Source: Herbidospora yilanensis (GTDB lineage Bacteria; Actinomycetota; Actinomycetes; Streptosporangiales; Streptosporangiaceae). Taken from it: a stretch of DNA of 64,000 bases. The position numbers were made by a program, and so were the translations under genes. Within the stretch, counting starts at the first letter, position 1, and every line of letters starts with the position of its first letter. The stretch is taken from NCBI RefSeq assembly GCF_001570565.1, contig NZ_BBXE01000013.1, forward strand, positions 762,984-826,983. Reading direction: 5' to 3'. The notes under the pieces are model-generated. The model was not told the origin of the DNA. It did no database searches and saw only the letters and a list, made by a program, of their open reading frames with translations. Shown here piece by piece: positions 1 through 15,246 of this stretch.

Positions 1-239
1 ACGATGCTGTGCTCCTGGAGGTTGTGGCCGACGCCGGGGATGTATGCGGTGACCTCGATGCCGTTGGTCAGGCGAACACGCGCGACCTTACGAAGCGCCG
101 AGTTCGGCTTCTTCGGGGTGGTGGTGTAGACGCGGGTGCAGACGCCGCGCCGCTGAGGGCTGCCCTTGAGCGCAGGAGTCTTGGTCTTGGAGACCTTGTC
201 CTGCCGGCCCTTTCGGACCAACTGCTGAATCGTGGGCAC
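1..239 (-). CDS. rpsL: 30S ribosomal protein S12 (5' part only)
   Basis: Small-subunit decoding-centre protein S12, the classical target of streptomycin-resistance mutations. The reverse strand from 239 reads GTG CCC ACG ATT CAG ([15 protein letters not shown]), the universal S12 start. It continues through [17 protein letters not shown] to the [11 protein letters not shown] region at the window edge. About 79 codons of roughly 124 are present, so the gene runs out of the window. It lies downstream of rpoC on the same strand, the usual actinobacterial order rpoB-rpoC-rpsL-rpsG. The GTG start is chosen because the protein family begins exactly there. Confidence 0.97.
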   Translation of the reverse strand, partial: MPTIQQLVRKGRQDKVSKTKTPALKGSPQRRGVCTRVYTTTPKKPNSALRKVARVRLTNGIEVTAYIPGVGHNLQEHSI

Positions 240-564
240 TACAACAACTCCGTTTCGTGCCTTGGCCGGTGAATCGTGAACATGCTTATTCGCAGGTACT
301 GCCGGTGTCATGACCTGCTGGTTTTCCCTCTCCGCCGACCCACGCGGTCGGGCGTGTCGCGCTCTGGTGGCGCAACACCCCGGACCTGGAAATCGGGAAC
401 CAGGGGCACACGGCGCGCTTCGCTGGCAAGCTGCGCGCACGCGTGTTGGGCCCATGAACCCATGGGCACGAAAGAGAAGACTACCCAGCCGGTAGCGACA
501 CGTCAAAACGGTCGCGAGTACGGGTCGTCGGGATTCGCACCTTGAGTCCCGCGGCCCGCCTTCA

Positions 565-598
565 AACGCAGGCCGTGATTGAGTCCGTGTCAACTATA
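565..598 (-). promoter_or_regulatory. Possible rpsL promoter in the rpoC-rpsL gap
   Basis: The 428-nt gap 240-667 holds no convincing gene. On the minus strand, just past the rpoC terminator, there is a good -10-like TATAGT (598-593) and an overlapping TTGACA (593-588). The -35 for TATAGT would fall in the terminator T-tract and is poor. The best -10 for TTGACA at 17-bp spacing is TGCGTT (570-565), also weak. Either would give a long rpsL leader of more than 300 nt. I see nothing else in 240-560. Confidence 0.35.
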
Positions 599-615
599 CC
601 GCGCGAACAGAGGTG

Positions 616-650
616 AAAAAGCCGGAAGCCCGGCCGGGGCCGGGCTTCCG
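616..650 (-). terminator. Intrinsic terminator after rpoC
   Basis: On the minus strand a 10-bp perfect stem (GGAAGCCCGG / CCGGGCTTCC, 640-649 and 624-633) with a 6-nt loop is followed by GGCTTTTT. It starts 18 nt past the rpoC stop and has the classic hairpin plus U-tract form. It would end most rpoBC transcripts before rpsL. Confidence 0.85.
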
Positions 651-667
651 TGATGAACCTCTGGTGA

Positions 668-4543
<3,876 letters not shown>

Positions 4544-4557
4544 GTGCTATCTCCCCC

Positions 4558-8022
<3,465 letters not shown>

Positions 8023-8127
8023 CAGATGTCCTTCCGAGGGCTCGCGGACTGACTACACGCACGCCAGACGACCAAGGAAAGCGAGGTTACTCAGAGAAAC
8101 GGTCGTCAAAGGGCAGCGCAAAGGGGC

Positions 8128-8156
8128 AGTGTAGCCGATGGGCATACACCTGTCCA
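8128..8156 (-). promoter_or_regulatory. rpoB promoter
   Basis: TGGACA (8156-8151), a 17-bp spacer, then TACACT (8133-8128) on the minus strand. This is close to the actinobacterial housekeeping consensus TTGACA-N17-TANNNT. The expected start point is near 8121, leaving a leader of about 100 nt before the TTG of rpoB. A second TTGACG with a poorer -10 lies further upstream. The rest of the 446-nt gap 8023-8468 shows no gene. Confidence 0.7.
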
Positions 8157-8430
8157 CTCCGCTCTCGCTCTGCGCTCCACGTTGCTGGCAGCATCACCCG
8201 TCTGGGCTCAAACGTCAAGCCCGAGAGACGACATTTCGGCTAACCAATGGCCAGCACGCTGGGTTTTTCCCTTCCGTGAGACGACCGCCGGTTGTGAAGC
8301 CCTATCGACAACCCGCCGAGCCCAGTCGATACCCTGGACCCGAGTCCGCTAACGCTCTGTCACACGGAAGGCCCAACGATGACCGTTGATCGACCTTCCA
8401 ACGCCCTGGACATTCCCTAGGCCTCTCAAA

Positions 8431-8460
8431 CCAAAACCCAAACGTGACCAACAATTGGGT
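8431..8460 (-). terminator. Weak terminator-like hairpin upstream of the rpoB promoter
   Basis: Minus strand CCCAA (8459-8455), a 13-nt loop, TTGGG (8441-8437), then TTTTGGTTTG. The stem is only five pairs, so this is a tentative end of the preceding membrane-protein transcript. Confidence 0.3.
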
Positions 8461-8468
8461 CTCGCGGC

Positions 8469-8975
8469 TCAGCGGATGGGCGTGTTGCCGATCAACGTCG
8501 AGAGCCCGGACACGAGCCAGCGACCGTCCGTAACCACCATGACCAGGCGCGCTCTGTTCTGTACGACCTCCGCCGGACCCTCTGTCCGACTTGTGGTGGT
8601 GTTCAGGAAAACCAGCACTTTGACCCGTTCGGGACTGGCCTCCTCGACCGCCACGGCGGCCACCGTCGCCTGCTGCACCTTCTGCTGCCGGCGCACCTCC
8701 GGGACGAACGTGCCCGCCAGGTTGGCGTAGTGCTCGGCCAGCGGGCCGGTGGCGTGGCCGCGCGCCCGCGCGAGATCGGCCTCGATGGTCCGGTGATCGT
8801 AGGAGAGCATGTCGGCGGCGTACGCGCGCGCCGCCTGCGCCGCCTCCGAAGCCGCCGACGAGGTGTCCTGCACCCGTTTCAGGTCCAGATAGAGCCGCCC
8901 GAGCCCGCCCAGCGCCAGCACGGCCAGCACGACGAGCAGGGAGGTCAGCCGCAGAGCACGCTGGACGACGGCCAT
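8469..8975 (-). CDS. Mce-associated-like membrane protein (second of pair)
   Basis: 168 aa. One N-terminal membrane segment (about residues 9-28, LTSLLVVLAVLALGG) is followed by an extracytoplasmic domain with the pattern LSYDHRTIEADLARA...VLVFLNTTTS...RLVMVVTDGRWLVSG. This layout (TM helix, 'YD.RT...D' helix, SnoaL/NTF2-like sheet ending in 'W.V..L') is that of actinobacterial Mce-associated proteins. No mce genes are in the window, so its partner is unknown. The ATG at 8975 shares one base with the TGA of the upstream homologue (TGATG), showing translational coupling. The assignment is by pattern only. Confidence 0.72.
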   Translation of the reverse strand: MAVVQRALRLTSLLVVLAVLALGGLGRLYLDLKRVQDTSSAASEAAQAARAYAADMLSYDHRTIEADLARARGHATGPLAEHYANLAGTFVPEVRRQQKVQQATVAAVAVEEASPERVKVLVFLNTTTSRTEGPAEVVQNRARLVMVVTDGRWLVSGLSTLIGNTPIR

Positions 8976-9532
8976 CACGACACCAGCTCCGCGTTCGCGA
9001 CCAGCCAGCGGCCGCTCTCCTTGGCCAGATCCATGCGCCAGCGGTAGAAGCGCTCCTCGGGCTCGTCGTCCTTGCGGCCGGTGAAGTCGACGAGGACGTC
9101 GGCCACCACGAGCACCTGCGCGCGGGTCCCCTCGGCGTTCATGGACGCCAGCCCGGCGCCCCTGAGCACCCCCGTCTGGAGCACCTTGTCCTTCATCACG
9201 GTCTCGCGGGTGGCCGCCTGGTCGCGCTCGTAGCGGGCCCGGGTCTCCCCCGTCGACGTCGACATCACGCCGCGGAAGGCGGTGTCGAAGGTGCGGTGGT
9301 CGAGCGACATCAGGCTGACGGCGTGGGTGGAGGCGGCCGCGACGGCGGCGGCCTCGTCGGCCTCGCGGGCCAGGGCCGAGGCCCTGAGCGTCCACACCCA
9401 ACCGGCGGCCGCGCCGAGCAGCAGGACCAGGGCCAGCAGGGCCAGGTTGAGACGGCGGGGTGCCTCACGGCGGATCCTGGCCACGGGCGGATTGTACGTG
9501 GCCTCACCGGAGCGGCGGCTCGAACGGATCAA
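8975..9532 (-). CDS. Mce-associated-like membrane protein (first of pair)
   Basis: Up to 185 aa, a paralogue of the next gene. N-terminal TM (LNLALLALVLLLGAAAGWVW), then a soluble domain with SLMSLDHRTFDTAFRG and the closing pattern RWRMDLAKESGRWLVANAEL. The start is uncertain. TTG at 9532 is the first in-frame option and GTG at 9484 (VARIRREAPRR) is as likely; neither has a clear ribosome site. It lies between rplL and rpoB with the following homologue. The pair may form a hetero-oligomeric envelope complex, which is inference. Confidence 0.7.
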   Translation of the reverse strand: MIRSSRRSGEATYNPPVARIRREAPRRLNLALLALVLLLGAAAGWVWTLRASALAREADEAAAVAAASTHAVSLMSLDHRTFDTAFRGVMSTSTGETRARYERDQAATRETVMKDKVLQTGVLRGAGLASMNAEGTRAQVLVVADVLVDFTGRKDDEPEERFYRWRMDLAKESGRWLVANAELVS

Positions 9533-9576
9533 ACGGATCTGGGAACCGGCCTTCGGGCGTACCGAAAAGTGCTTGT

Positions 9577-9622
9577 GAAACGCCGGAAGCGGCCCGCCCA
9601 GGCACCTGGGGCAGACCGCTTC
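9577..9622 (-). terminator. Hairpin terminator after rplL
   Basis: Minus strand GAAGCGG (9622-9616) pairs with CCGCTTC (9592-9586). An inner stem CCAGG/CCTGG lies inside. The downstream sequence is CGGCGTTTCAC, with only a short T-tract. It begins 14 nt after the rplL stop and separates rplJL from the membrane-protein pair. Confidence 0.55.
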
Positions 9623-9636
9623 GCGGGTGAAGCCAC

Positions 9637-10029
9637 TTACTTGACGGTGACCTTGGCGCCGGCGCCCTCAAGGGCGGCCTTGGCCTTCTCCGCCTGCTCC
9701 TTGTTGACCTTGCCGTCGAAGACCGCCTTCGGAGCGCCGTCGACCAGGTCCTTGGCCTCCTTCAGGCCCAGGCTGGTAAGCGCGCGGATCTCCTTGATGA
9801 CCTGGATCTTCTTGTCGCCGGCAGCCTCGAGGATGACGTCGAACTCGTCCTGCTCCTCGGCCTCTTCGGCCGGAGCGGCGCCGCCGGGGCCGGCGACGGC
9901 CACGGCCGCGACCGGGGCGGCGGCCTTGACGTCGAAGGTCTCCTCGAACAGCTTCACGAAGTCGGACAGCTCAAGGAGGGTCATCTCCTTGAAAGCGTCG
10001 AGCAGCTCGTCGGTGCTGAGCTTCGCCAT
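9637..10029 (-). CDS. rplL: 50S ribosomal protein L7/L12
   Basis: 130 aa stalk protein that recruits translational GTPases. N-terminal dimerisation helix ([25 protein letters not shown]), a hinge rich in Ala/Gly/Pro (about residues 36-55), and a C-terminal domain [20 protein letters not shown]...[13 protein letters not shown]. Full length. It is 81 nt downstream of rplJ in the standard rplJL order, and a ribosome site (GGAGG) precedes the ATG. Confidence 0.98.
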   Translation of the reverse strand: MAKLSTDELLDAFKEMTLLELSDFVKLFEETFDVKAAAPVAAVAVAGPGGAAPAEEAEEQDEFDVILEAAGDKKIQVIKEIRALTSLGLKEAKDLVDGAPKAVFDGKVNKEQAEKAKAALEGAGAKVTVK

Positions 10030-10110
10030 GATGGTTCCTCCATAAGGATCGTGCTGAATAACGTGAAAAGGGACCGCGGTGTGCGTTTCCCCCCGCTCGC
10101 GCGGACCTGC

Positions 10111-10635
10111 TTACTCTCCGGACTCCTCGCGCTTCGCGCGCAGAGCCTCGGCCAGACGAGCCATCTGCGTGGGCAGCGCGGCGAAGGTGGCGGCAGCCGT
10201 GGACTGCTTGGCCTTCAGGGCGCCGGCCAGCTTCGCGAGGAGCACCTCACGGGACTCGAGGTCAGCGAGCTTGGAGATCTCGGCGGGCGTCATCGACTTG
10301 CCGTCGACGACACCACCCTTGATCACCAGAAGGGGGTTGGCCTTGGCGAACTCACGCAGACCCTTGGCGGCCTCCACCACGTCGCCCTTGACGAACGCGA
10401 TCGCGGTCGGGCCGTAGAGCAGGTCGTCGAGGGCAGTGATCCCGGCGTTGTTCGCCGCGATCTTGGCCAGCGTGTTCTTCGCCACGGCGAACTTCGCATG
10501 CCCACCGAGAGAGATGCGCAGCTGCTTGAGCTGGGCGACGGTGAGCCCGCGGTATTCGGTCAGAACGGCGGCGCTGCTGCCATCGAACTCAGCCTTGAGT
10601 TCGTCGACCGCGCCGGCCTTCTCCGCCTTCGCCAT
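10111..10635 (-). CDS. rplJ: 50S ribosomal protein L10
   Basis: 174 aa base of the L7/L12 stalk and translational autoregulator of rplJL. Starts [17 protein letters not shown], with core motifs [15 protein letters not shown] and AKNTLAKIA. An open frame continues upstream, but ATG 10635 is chosen because AAGGAGG directly precedes it and L10 proteins begin here. The upstream extension would cross the regulatory leader. Confidence 0.98.
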   Translation of the reverse strand: MAKAEKAGAVDELKAEFDGSSAAVLTEYRGLTVAQLKQLRISLGGHAKFAVAKNTLAKIAANNAGITALDDLLYGPTAIAFVKGDVVEAAKGLREFAKANPLLVIKGGVVDGKSMTPAEISKLADLESREVLLAKLAGALKAKQSTAAATFAALPTQMARLAEALRAKREESGE

Positions 10636-10840
10636 GGGCCTCCTTCCAGATGTCGCCGCCGGAAGGGATGAAGGCCCCAAGAAAACGGACGAGCCCCGGG
10701 CGCAGGGCGCACGGGGCTCTCAGCAAGCTCCACAGAAGGCTTGTCAGAGGCTCTCAGTCACACCTGCGCGGGTCGCCCACAAACGTGGGACCTTCGGTCA
10801 CCGGGATAGGCACCCGGAGACAACCGGCGGTCTTTGGCAG
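10636..10840 (-). promoter_or_regulatory. L10 (rplJ) leader with attenuator-like hairpin
   Basis: About 205 nt of structured leader between the rplJ promoter and its ATG. In other bacteria L10-L12 binds such a leader to repress rplJL. Near the end is a strong hairpin on the minus strand: GAGCCCCG (10719-10712) with CGGGGCTC (10698-10691) and an inner GCGC/GCGC stem, followed by GTCCGTTTTCTT, which looks like a terminator. Upstream lie shorter helices around CTGTGGAGC and GCTGAGAG. The L10-binding kink-turn was not verified; a covariance-model match would decide. Confidence 0.6.
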
Positions 10841-10845
10841 GACTA

Positions 10846-10874
10846 AGAGTACGGTGTCAAGCCCGCAACACCAA
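10846..10874 (-). promoter_or_regulatory. rplJL promoter
   Basis: TTGGTG (10874-10869), 17-bp spacer, TACTCT (10851-10846) on the minus strand, just past the stop of the lipoprotein gene. A TTGACA (10860-10855) lies inside the spacer. Position and fit support a dedicated rplJL promoter. Confidence 0.6.
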
Positions 10875-10875
10875 A

Positions 10876-11697
10876 TCAGCCGCCCACGGGCATGTTCTTG
10901 GGCAGCTCGCCGACCTGGTCGGCGGCCGGAGCGGCGATCTGGAGCTGCTCGTTGAACGACTTGAAGAGCAGGGTGGCCGAGAAGCTGGCACCACTCTCGG
11001 CGCCGTTGATGCCGATCTTGCGCGGCAGCCCGTCGGCGTCGATCCAGGCGTCGAACTTCACGTTCTTCAGAGCCGAGAGCTGCCCCTTGACCCGCTCCTG
11101 GGTCTCCTTCGGCAGCAGCAGCACGGCCGCGTCGACGGGGAAGCTGCCCGAGTAGTGGGTGGTGTCGACGCCGTTCACCGACTCGGTGCCGACGGCCTTG
11201 ACGTCCTTGGACGCGGTCAGCAGCGTGACGCTGGTCTTCAGGTCGATCTGCTGGGCCTGGTCGAGGAACTGCCCGGCGGCCTCCGCACCGCCGACCTGCT
11301 TCAGGTCGACCTTCACCCACGGCTTGTCGGTGCCGATGAGGGTCTTCAGCATGTCCATCTTCACGTAGGCGACCTCGTCGGCCAGGATCACCCGCAGCCC
11401 GCCGGGAACGGTCTGACCGCCGAAGGACACCTGGCTGAGGGTCACGTCGGAGGCGAGGGTGGGCTTCTGCTGGAACAGCATGCTGCCCTGGACGTTGCCC
11501 TTCTGGCCCTTGGGGTCGGCGAAGTCGAGCACGATGTCGGCGCTGTAGGAGTCGATCGACTCGGCCTTCTGCGCCGTCTGCTGAATGGCCTCGGCGGCGG
11601 AGAGCTTGACGTCCCCCAGCGGCTGGGCAGTCGTGGTCCCGCAACCGGCCACCGCCAGGGCGGCGACGACCCCGGCGGCCACTAAGAATCTGCGCAT
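10876..11697 (-). CDS. LppX/LprAFG-like lipoprotein
   Basis: 273 aa secreted lipoprotein. Signal peptide MRRFLVAAGVVAALAVAGC has a lipobox ending at Cys19. The mature domain (SIDSYSADIVLDFAD ... VTLSQVSFGGQTVPGGLRVIL ... KPWVKVDLKQVGG ... WIDADGLPRKIGI) matches the half-barrel fold of LppX/LprG lipoproteins, which bind lipids in the mycobacterial envelope. It sits between rplA and rplJ. In Streptomyces a lipoprotein of this kind also lies near rplJ, so the context is conserved. The ligand is unknown. Confidence 0.8.
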   Translation of the reverse strand: MRRFLVAAGVVAALAVAGCGTTTAQPLGDVKLSAAEAIQQTAQKAESIDSYSADIVLDFADPKGQKGNVQGSMLFQQKPTLASDVTLSQVSFGGQTVPGGLRVILADEVAYVKMDMLKTLIGTDKPWVKVDLKQVGGAEAAGQFLDQAQQIDLKTSVTLLTASKDVKAVGTESVNGVDTTHYSGSFPVDAAVLLLPKETQERVKGQLSALKNVKFDAWIDADGLPRKIGINGAESGASFSATLLFKSFNEQLQIAAPAADQVGELPKNMPVGG

Positions 11698-11789
11698 CTT
11701 GTCAATCCCTTCGTCGGCCCGAGCCTACGTGGGGCCGTTCTGGCGCGCGTTCCTGTCCTCAGGATCCGCACAGAAAAGACACAACCGTT

Positions 11790-12356
11790 CAAAGAAGATC
11801 TCAGTGATCCCCTTTCCTGATTCACCGGCGTCAGCCCCGGCAGGCCGAGCTCTTAAGTCGCCTCCACAGGCGTTTGGCGGCTCCGGGGAACTACCCGGCG
11901 ACGTCTGATCTAGACCGCACGCCACTCGGTTGCGTCCACGGAGGTGGTGTACGAGTTTCCGCTGGTAGCAGGCGTGGCGTTCGGAAAGCCCAGCTTCCTG
12001 CCTTTGCGCCTGCCGCCCCTGGAGTCGAAGAAGTTCTTGAAGCCGACGGCCCGCAGCCGACACGCTTCCTTCGGCACCCGAGAGGACAATCCCTCGTCTG
12101 TGAACCACGGGAACAGTTGCGGGTGGGCGGCACGCCACAGCCGCTCAAGGGCGGGAGCAGACCATGGAACCGGCGTCTGAAGTTCGTCTGGGATCCCGTA
12201 GGACTTTTCTGCATCACGCTGGGCGAGCGCGGCCTTGACCTTCTCCAGGCAGAAATTCTCCACGACCCGCGACAACCCGGCGTGCTGGGCAAGACGGGCA
12301 CCCTGTTCGGGAGTTGGCGCGAGTTCGATCCGATACCCCTGCCGGACTGCGGTCAT
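11790..12356 (-). pseudogene. Decayed IS605/IS200-type tnpB with internal deletion
   Basis: Remnant of a TnpB RNA-guided nuclease gene. The first ~140 codons from ATG 12356 encode the N-terminal domain (YRIELAPTPEQGARLAQHAG...VVENFCLEKV ... RAVGFKNFFDSRGGR..GRKLGFP). The frame then ends at 11910. In another frame, about 11890-11790, the sequence reads ACGGDLRARPAGADAGESG, which resembles the C-terminal tail of actinobacterial TnpB. The RuvC core (several hundred codons) is therefore missing. No tnpA is present. It lies in the rplA-lipoprotein gap, flanked by host sequence. The N-terminal call is good; the tail call is tentative. Confidence 0.65.
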
Positions 12357-12417
12357 TCGGAAACCTGCACCCAATGACGATCACACATGAGAGAGGAGGA
12401 CGCAGGTCGTTCGGTCA

Positions 12418-12455
12418 ACAGAAACAGCCCCCGTCCGGACACCGGACGAGGGCTG
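12418..12455 (-). terminator. Intrinsic terminator after rplA
   Basis: Minus strand CAGCCC(T)CGTCCGG / CCGGACG(G)GGGCTG, about 13 pairs with one mismatch and a 3-5 nt loop, followed by TTTCTGT. It starts 17 nt after the rplA stop and closes the rplKA operon. Confidence 0.8.
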
Positions 12456-12471
12456 ATCGGACCTGAATGGA

Positions 12472-13185
12472 TCAGGCGTCGAGTTCGGCGGTCACCCCGC
12501 GGGTGACGTTGGGGTCGACCGGGATGCCGGGGCCCATCGACGTCGCGAAGGTGACCTTCTTGAGGTAGCGGCCCTTGGCGGCCGACGGCTTGAGACGCAG
12601 CACCTCGTCGAGGGCGGCGGCGTAGTTCTCGAGGAGCTGACGCTCGTCGAAGGACGCCTTGCCGATGATGAAGTGGAGGTTCGCGTGACGGTCCACGCGG
12701 AACTCGATCTTGCCGCCCTTGATGTCGGTGACGGCCTTGCCGACGGCCGGGGTGACGGTGCCGGTCTTCGGGTTGGGCATGAGGCCACGGGGACCGAGCA
12801 CGCGGCCCAGGCGGCCGACCTTGCCCATGAGGTCGGGGGTGGCCACGACCGCGTCGAAGTCGAGGCGGCCCTTGGCGACCTCGTCGATCAGCTCGTCGGC
12901 GCCCACGATGTCGGCGCCGGCGGCACGCGCCTCCTCGGCACGGTCACCGGTCGCGAAGACCAGGACCCGGGCGGTCTTACCGGTGCCGTGCGGGAGGTTG
13001 ACGGTGCCGCGGACCATCTGGTCGGCCTTGCGCGGGTCGACGCCCAGACGCAGGGCGACCTCGACAGTGGCGTCGAACTTGGTGCTCGCGGTCTTCTTCG
13101 CCAGGCGGACCCCGTCGAGGGGGGCCAGCAGGGCGTCGCGGTCGACCTGAGCGGCCGCGTTCTTCCAGCTCTTGCTGCGCTTCAC
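12472..13185 (-). CDS. rplA: 50S ribosomal protein L1
   Basis: 237 aa L1-stalk protein and autogenous repressor of the rplKA operon. Begins [20 protein letters not shown]. Family motifs [17 protein letters not shown] and [15 protein letters not shown] are intact. GTG at 13185 is chosen over the longer open frame because AGGAGAG precedes it by 7 nt and L1 proteins start here. It is 114 nt downstream of rplK. Confidence 0.98.
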   Translation of the reverse strand: MKRSKSWKNAAAQVDRDALLAPLDGVRLAKKTASTKFDATVEVALRLGVDPRKADQMVRGTVNLPHGTGKTARVLVFATGDRAEEARAAGADIVGADELIDEVAKGRLDFDAVVATPDLMGKVGRLGRVLGPRGLMPNPKTGTVTPAVGKAVTDIKGGKIEFRVDRHANLHFIIGKASFDERQLLENYAAALDEVLRLKPSAAKGRYLKKVTFATSMGPGIPVDPNVTRGVTAELDA

Positions 13186-13299
13186 TGCGATCTCTCCTGA
13201 GAGGGAGTTCGTGGTGCGGGCCGCGCTCGGCCCTCCCACTGGTTTGTCGATGGTGACCGGTCGCTCGATCGGTCATGAGCCGCCATGAGGCCGGCTGTA

Positions 13300-13731
13300 C
13301 TACTCGGCGATCGTGATGCCCATGGAGCGGGCGGTGCCGGCGATGATGCGCTCGGCCATCTCGATGTCGTTGGCGTTCAGGTCGGGCATCTTCTGCTCGG
13401 CGATGGCGCGGAGCTGCTCCTTGGAGAGCTGGCCGACCTTGGTCTTCAGCGGGTTGTTCGAGCCGCTCTTCAGACCGAGGGCCTTCTTGATCAGCTCGGG
13501 CGCCGGGGGCGTCTTGGTGACGAACTGGAAGGTGCGGTCTTCGAAGATGGTGATCTCGACGGGGATGATGTTGCCCCGCTGGGACTCCGTCGCAGCGTTG
13601 TACTGCTTGACGAACTCCATGATGTTGACGCCGTGGGGACCGAGGGCGGTACCGACCGGCGGGGCGGGGGTGGCCTGGCCAGCGGGAAGCTGGACCTTCA
13701 CCAACGCCGCGATCTTCTTCTTGGGAGGCAT
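13300..13731 (-). CDS. rplK: 50S ribosomal protein L11
   Basis: 143 aa protein of the GTPase-associated centre, needed for RelA activation; its rRNA site is the thiostrepton target. [20 protein letters not shown] with the Pro-rich [17 protein letters not shown] segment, and the C-terminal rRNA-binding domain ending MERI-type helix plus GTARSMGI. Full length, ATG start with GAGAG upstream. Confidence 0.98.
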   Translation of the reverse strand: MPPKKKIAALVKVQLPAGQATPAPPVGTALGPHGVNIMEFVKQYNAATESQRGNIIPVEITIFEDRTFQFVTKTPPAPELIKKALGLKSGSNNPLKTKVGQLSKEQLRAIAEQKMPDLNANDIEMAERIIAGTARSMGITIAE

Positions 13732-13852
13732 GACTCTCTCCGGGTCCTGTTTGGGTGATGCGTTCCCCCGGCGAATCGGAGGGGGAACATGTCGGCGAGC
13801 CGCCCTTCGCGAAGGAGCGGCTCGACCGAACGTCTAATTGTAGGCGACCGCC
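13732..13852 (-). promoter_or_regulatory. rplKA promoter/leader with two hairpins
   Basis: A -10-like TACAAT (13842-13837) lies just past the nusG stop, with a weak -35. The leader then folds into two strong hairpins. One is GAGCCGC/GCGGCTC with an inner CCTTC/GAAGG (13823-13797). The other is an 8-bp perfect GTTCCCCC/GGGGGAAC with an 11-nt loop (13788-13762). L1 controls this operon in other bacteria by binding the rplK leader, so these are candidate L1 targets. The L1 role is inference. Confidence 0.5.
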
Positions 13853-14620
13853 TCAGATCTTCGAGACCTGGTTGAACGACAGCTCAACGGGGGTCTCGCG
13901 ACCGAAGATCGACACCAGCACCTTGAGCTTCTGCGACTCGGGGCTGATCTCGCTCACCGAGGCCGGGAGCGTCGCGAACGGGCCGTCCATGACGGTGACC
14001 GATTCGCCGATCTCGAACTCGACGGTCGAGGCGGCCGACTTGGTGGCGGCCTTCTTGACCTCTTCGGTCGGCTCAGGCGCCAGCAGCTTGGCGACCTCGT
14101 CGAGGTTCAGCGGGCTGGGCTTGTTGGACAGGCCGACGAACCCGGTGACGCCCGGGGTGTTGCGGACCGCGGCCCACGACTCGTCGGTGAGCTCCATGCG
14201 GACCAGGACGTAGCCCGGCAGCACGCGCTCCTTGATCGGGGTCTTCTTGCCGCCCTTGAACTCGGTCACCGTGTGGGTCGGCACCTCGACCTGGAAGATG
14301 TAGTCCTCCATATTGAGGCTGCCGGTGCGGCTCTCGATGTTCTGCTTCACGCGGTTCTCGTAGCCGGCGTAGGAGTGGATCACATACCACTCGCCGAGCT
14401 GGCCGCGGAGCTGGCGCTTGAACTCCTCGACGGGGTCGACGTCGGGGAGGATGTCGCCGTCTTCGTCGACGTTCTCGTCGTCTGAGTCGGCGACGGAAGC
14501 CTCAGCCTCGGTGGCCTCGTCGGCTTCCGCAGCGTCGTCAGCGGCCGCGTCGACCTCTTCAACGGCCTCGTCGTCCCACTCGTCGCGGGAGTCGTCGGCC
14601 GACAGCGGGGACTCGGACAC
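13853..14620 (-). CDS. nusG: Transcription termination/antitermination factor NusG
   Basis: 255 aa. An acidic, low-complexity N-terminal extension (residues 1-70, rich in Asp, Glu and Ala) is followed by the NGN domain ([19 protein letters not shown] ... [15 protein letters not shown] ... [10 protein letters not shown]) and the C-terminal KOW domain ([19 protein letters not shown]). The acidic extension is usual in actinobacteria and absent from E. coli NusG. GTG start; AGAGGA lies about 10 nt upstream. It follows secE after 44 nt. Confidence 0.97.
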   Translation of the reverse strand: MSESPLSADDSRDEWDDEAVEEVDAAADDAAEADEATEAEASVADSDDENVDEDGDILPDVDPVEEFKRQLRGQLGEWYVIHSYAGYENRVKQNIESRTGSLNMEDYIFQVEVPTHTVTEFKGGKKTPIKERVLPGYVLVRMELTDESWAAVRNTPGVTGFVGLSNKPSPLNLDEVAKLLAPEPTEEVKKAATKSAASTVEFEIGESVTVMDGPFATLPASVSEISPESQKLKVLVSIFGRETPVELSFNQVSKI

Positions 14621-14664
14621 GATGGCTATTCCTCTTTCCGTCGGGTTTTACTGTGCTGGGCGGG

Positions 14665-14946
14665 TCAGGAACCGAAGACCGCCAGCACACCCTGCGTCAA
14701 AAGGAAGTCTAGTGCGGACACGATTCCGACCATGATCAGGCAGAAAACGAGGACCACGATGGTGTAGTTGATCAGCTCCTTGCGCGTAGGCCAGATGACC
14801 TTGCGGAGCTCCGCTACTGCCTGCCGATAGAAAAGGGCAGGGGTGGTGCGCTTGGCCTTCTTCTCGCCACTCGGCTTTTCCGGCTGAGCCGCGGCCTCGC
14901 CGCGCGTGTCGATCGCCACAGTCCTCACCTGATCCGTCGTGTCCAT
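14665..14946 (-). CDS. secE: Preprotein translocase subunit SecE
   Basis: 93 aa, single-spanning core subunit of the SecYEG channel. Basic amphipathic segment FYRQAVAELRKVIWPTRKEL, then one TM helix (about 61-82). The open frame continues upstream into the tRNA gene, so ATG 14946 is taken as the real start. Order tRNA-Trp, secE, nusG is conserved in actinobacteria. Confidence 0.96.
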   Translation of the reverse strand: MDTTDQVRTVAIDTRGEAAAQPEKPSGEKKAKRTTPALFYRQAVAELRKVIWPTRKELINYTIVVLVFCLIMVGIVSALDFLLTQGVLAVFGS

Positions 14947-14991
14947 CGCAACCGGCGGCTCATACGCCCTTAGTGCGCGGACCGCACTCCG

Positions 14992-15064
14992 CAGGGCACG
15001 AGGGACTCGAACCCCCAACCGCCGGTTTTGGAGACCGGTGCGCTACCAATTGCGCTAGTGCCCT
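14992..15064 (-). tRNA. tRNA-Trp (CCA)
   Basis: Cloverleaf on the minus strand: acceptor AGGGCAC/GTGCCCT, D-arm AGCGCAATTGGTAGCGC, anticodon stem CCGGT/ACCGG with loop CTCCAAA (anticodon CCA), T-arm GGGGGTTCGAGTCCCTC. The discriminator base is G as expected for Trp. CCA end not encoded. Confidence 0.97.
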
Positions 15065-15076
15065 AAGCCGTGCACC

Positions 15077-15105
15077 ACACTACAGGAGAACAGGCGAACT
15101 GTTCA
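15077..15105 (-). promoter_or_regulatory. Promoter of tRNA-Trp/secE/nusG
   Basis: TGAACA (15105-15100), 17-bp spacer, TAGTGT (15082-15077), placing the start point close to the tRNA 5' end. A second possible promoter, TTCGAC-N18-TACACT, is further upstream in the 182-nt divergent gap 15065-15246. Confidence 0.5.
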
Positions 15106-15246
15106 CCGCCGTTGTGGGCCACTAGACGTGGAAGTGTACGCAGGATCGGTCACTTCGTCGAACCAGTACGGCCGCGCAGGTCAACGGTACCGTCCGCATC
15201 GTGGATATGGCCGGGTGGCGGGATACCGGTCTGAAAACATGTGCGC

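Noticed and set aside
12356-12374. Functional TnpB nuclease
   Set aside because: The frame stops after about 150 codons and the RuvC catalytic part is absent.
13797-13823. Intrinsic terminator for nusG
   Set aside because: The hairpin is strong but has no T-tract on the minus strand and lies after a likely promoter box, so a leader structure for rplKA is a better reading.
14947-15018. Longer SecE reading into the tRNA-Trp gene
   Set aside because: SecE proteins begin near ATG 14946; the extension is tRNA sequence.
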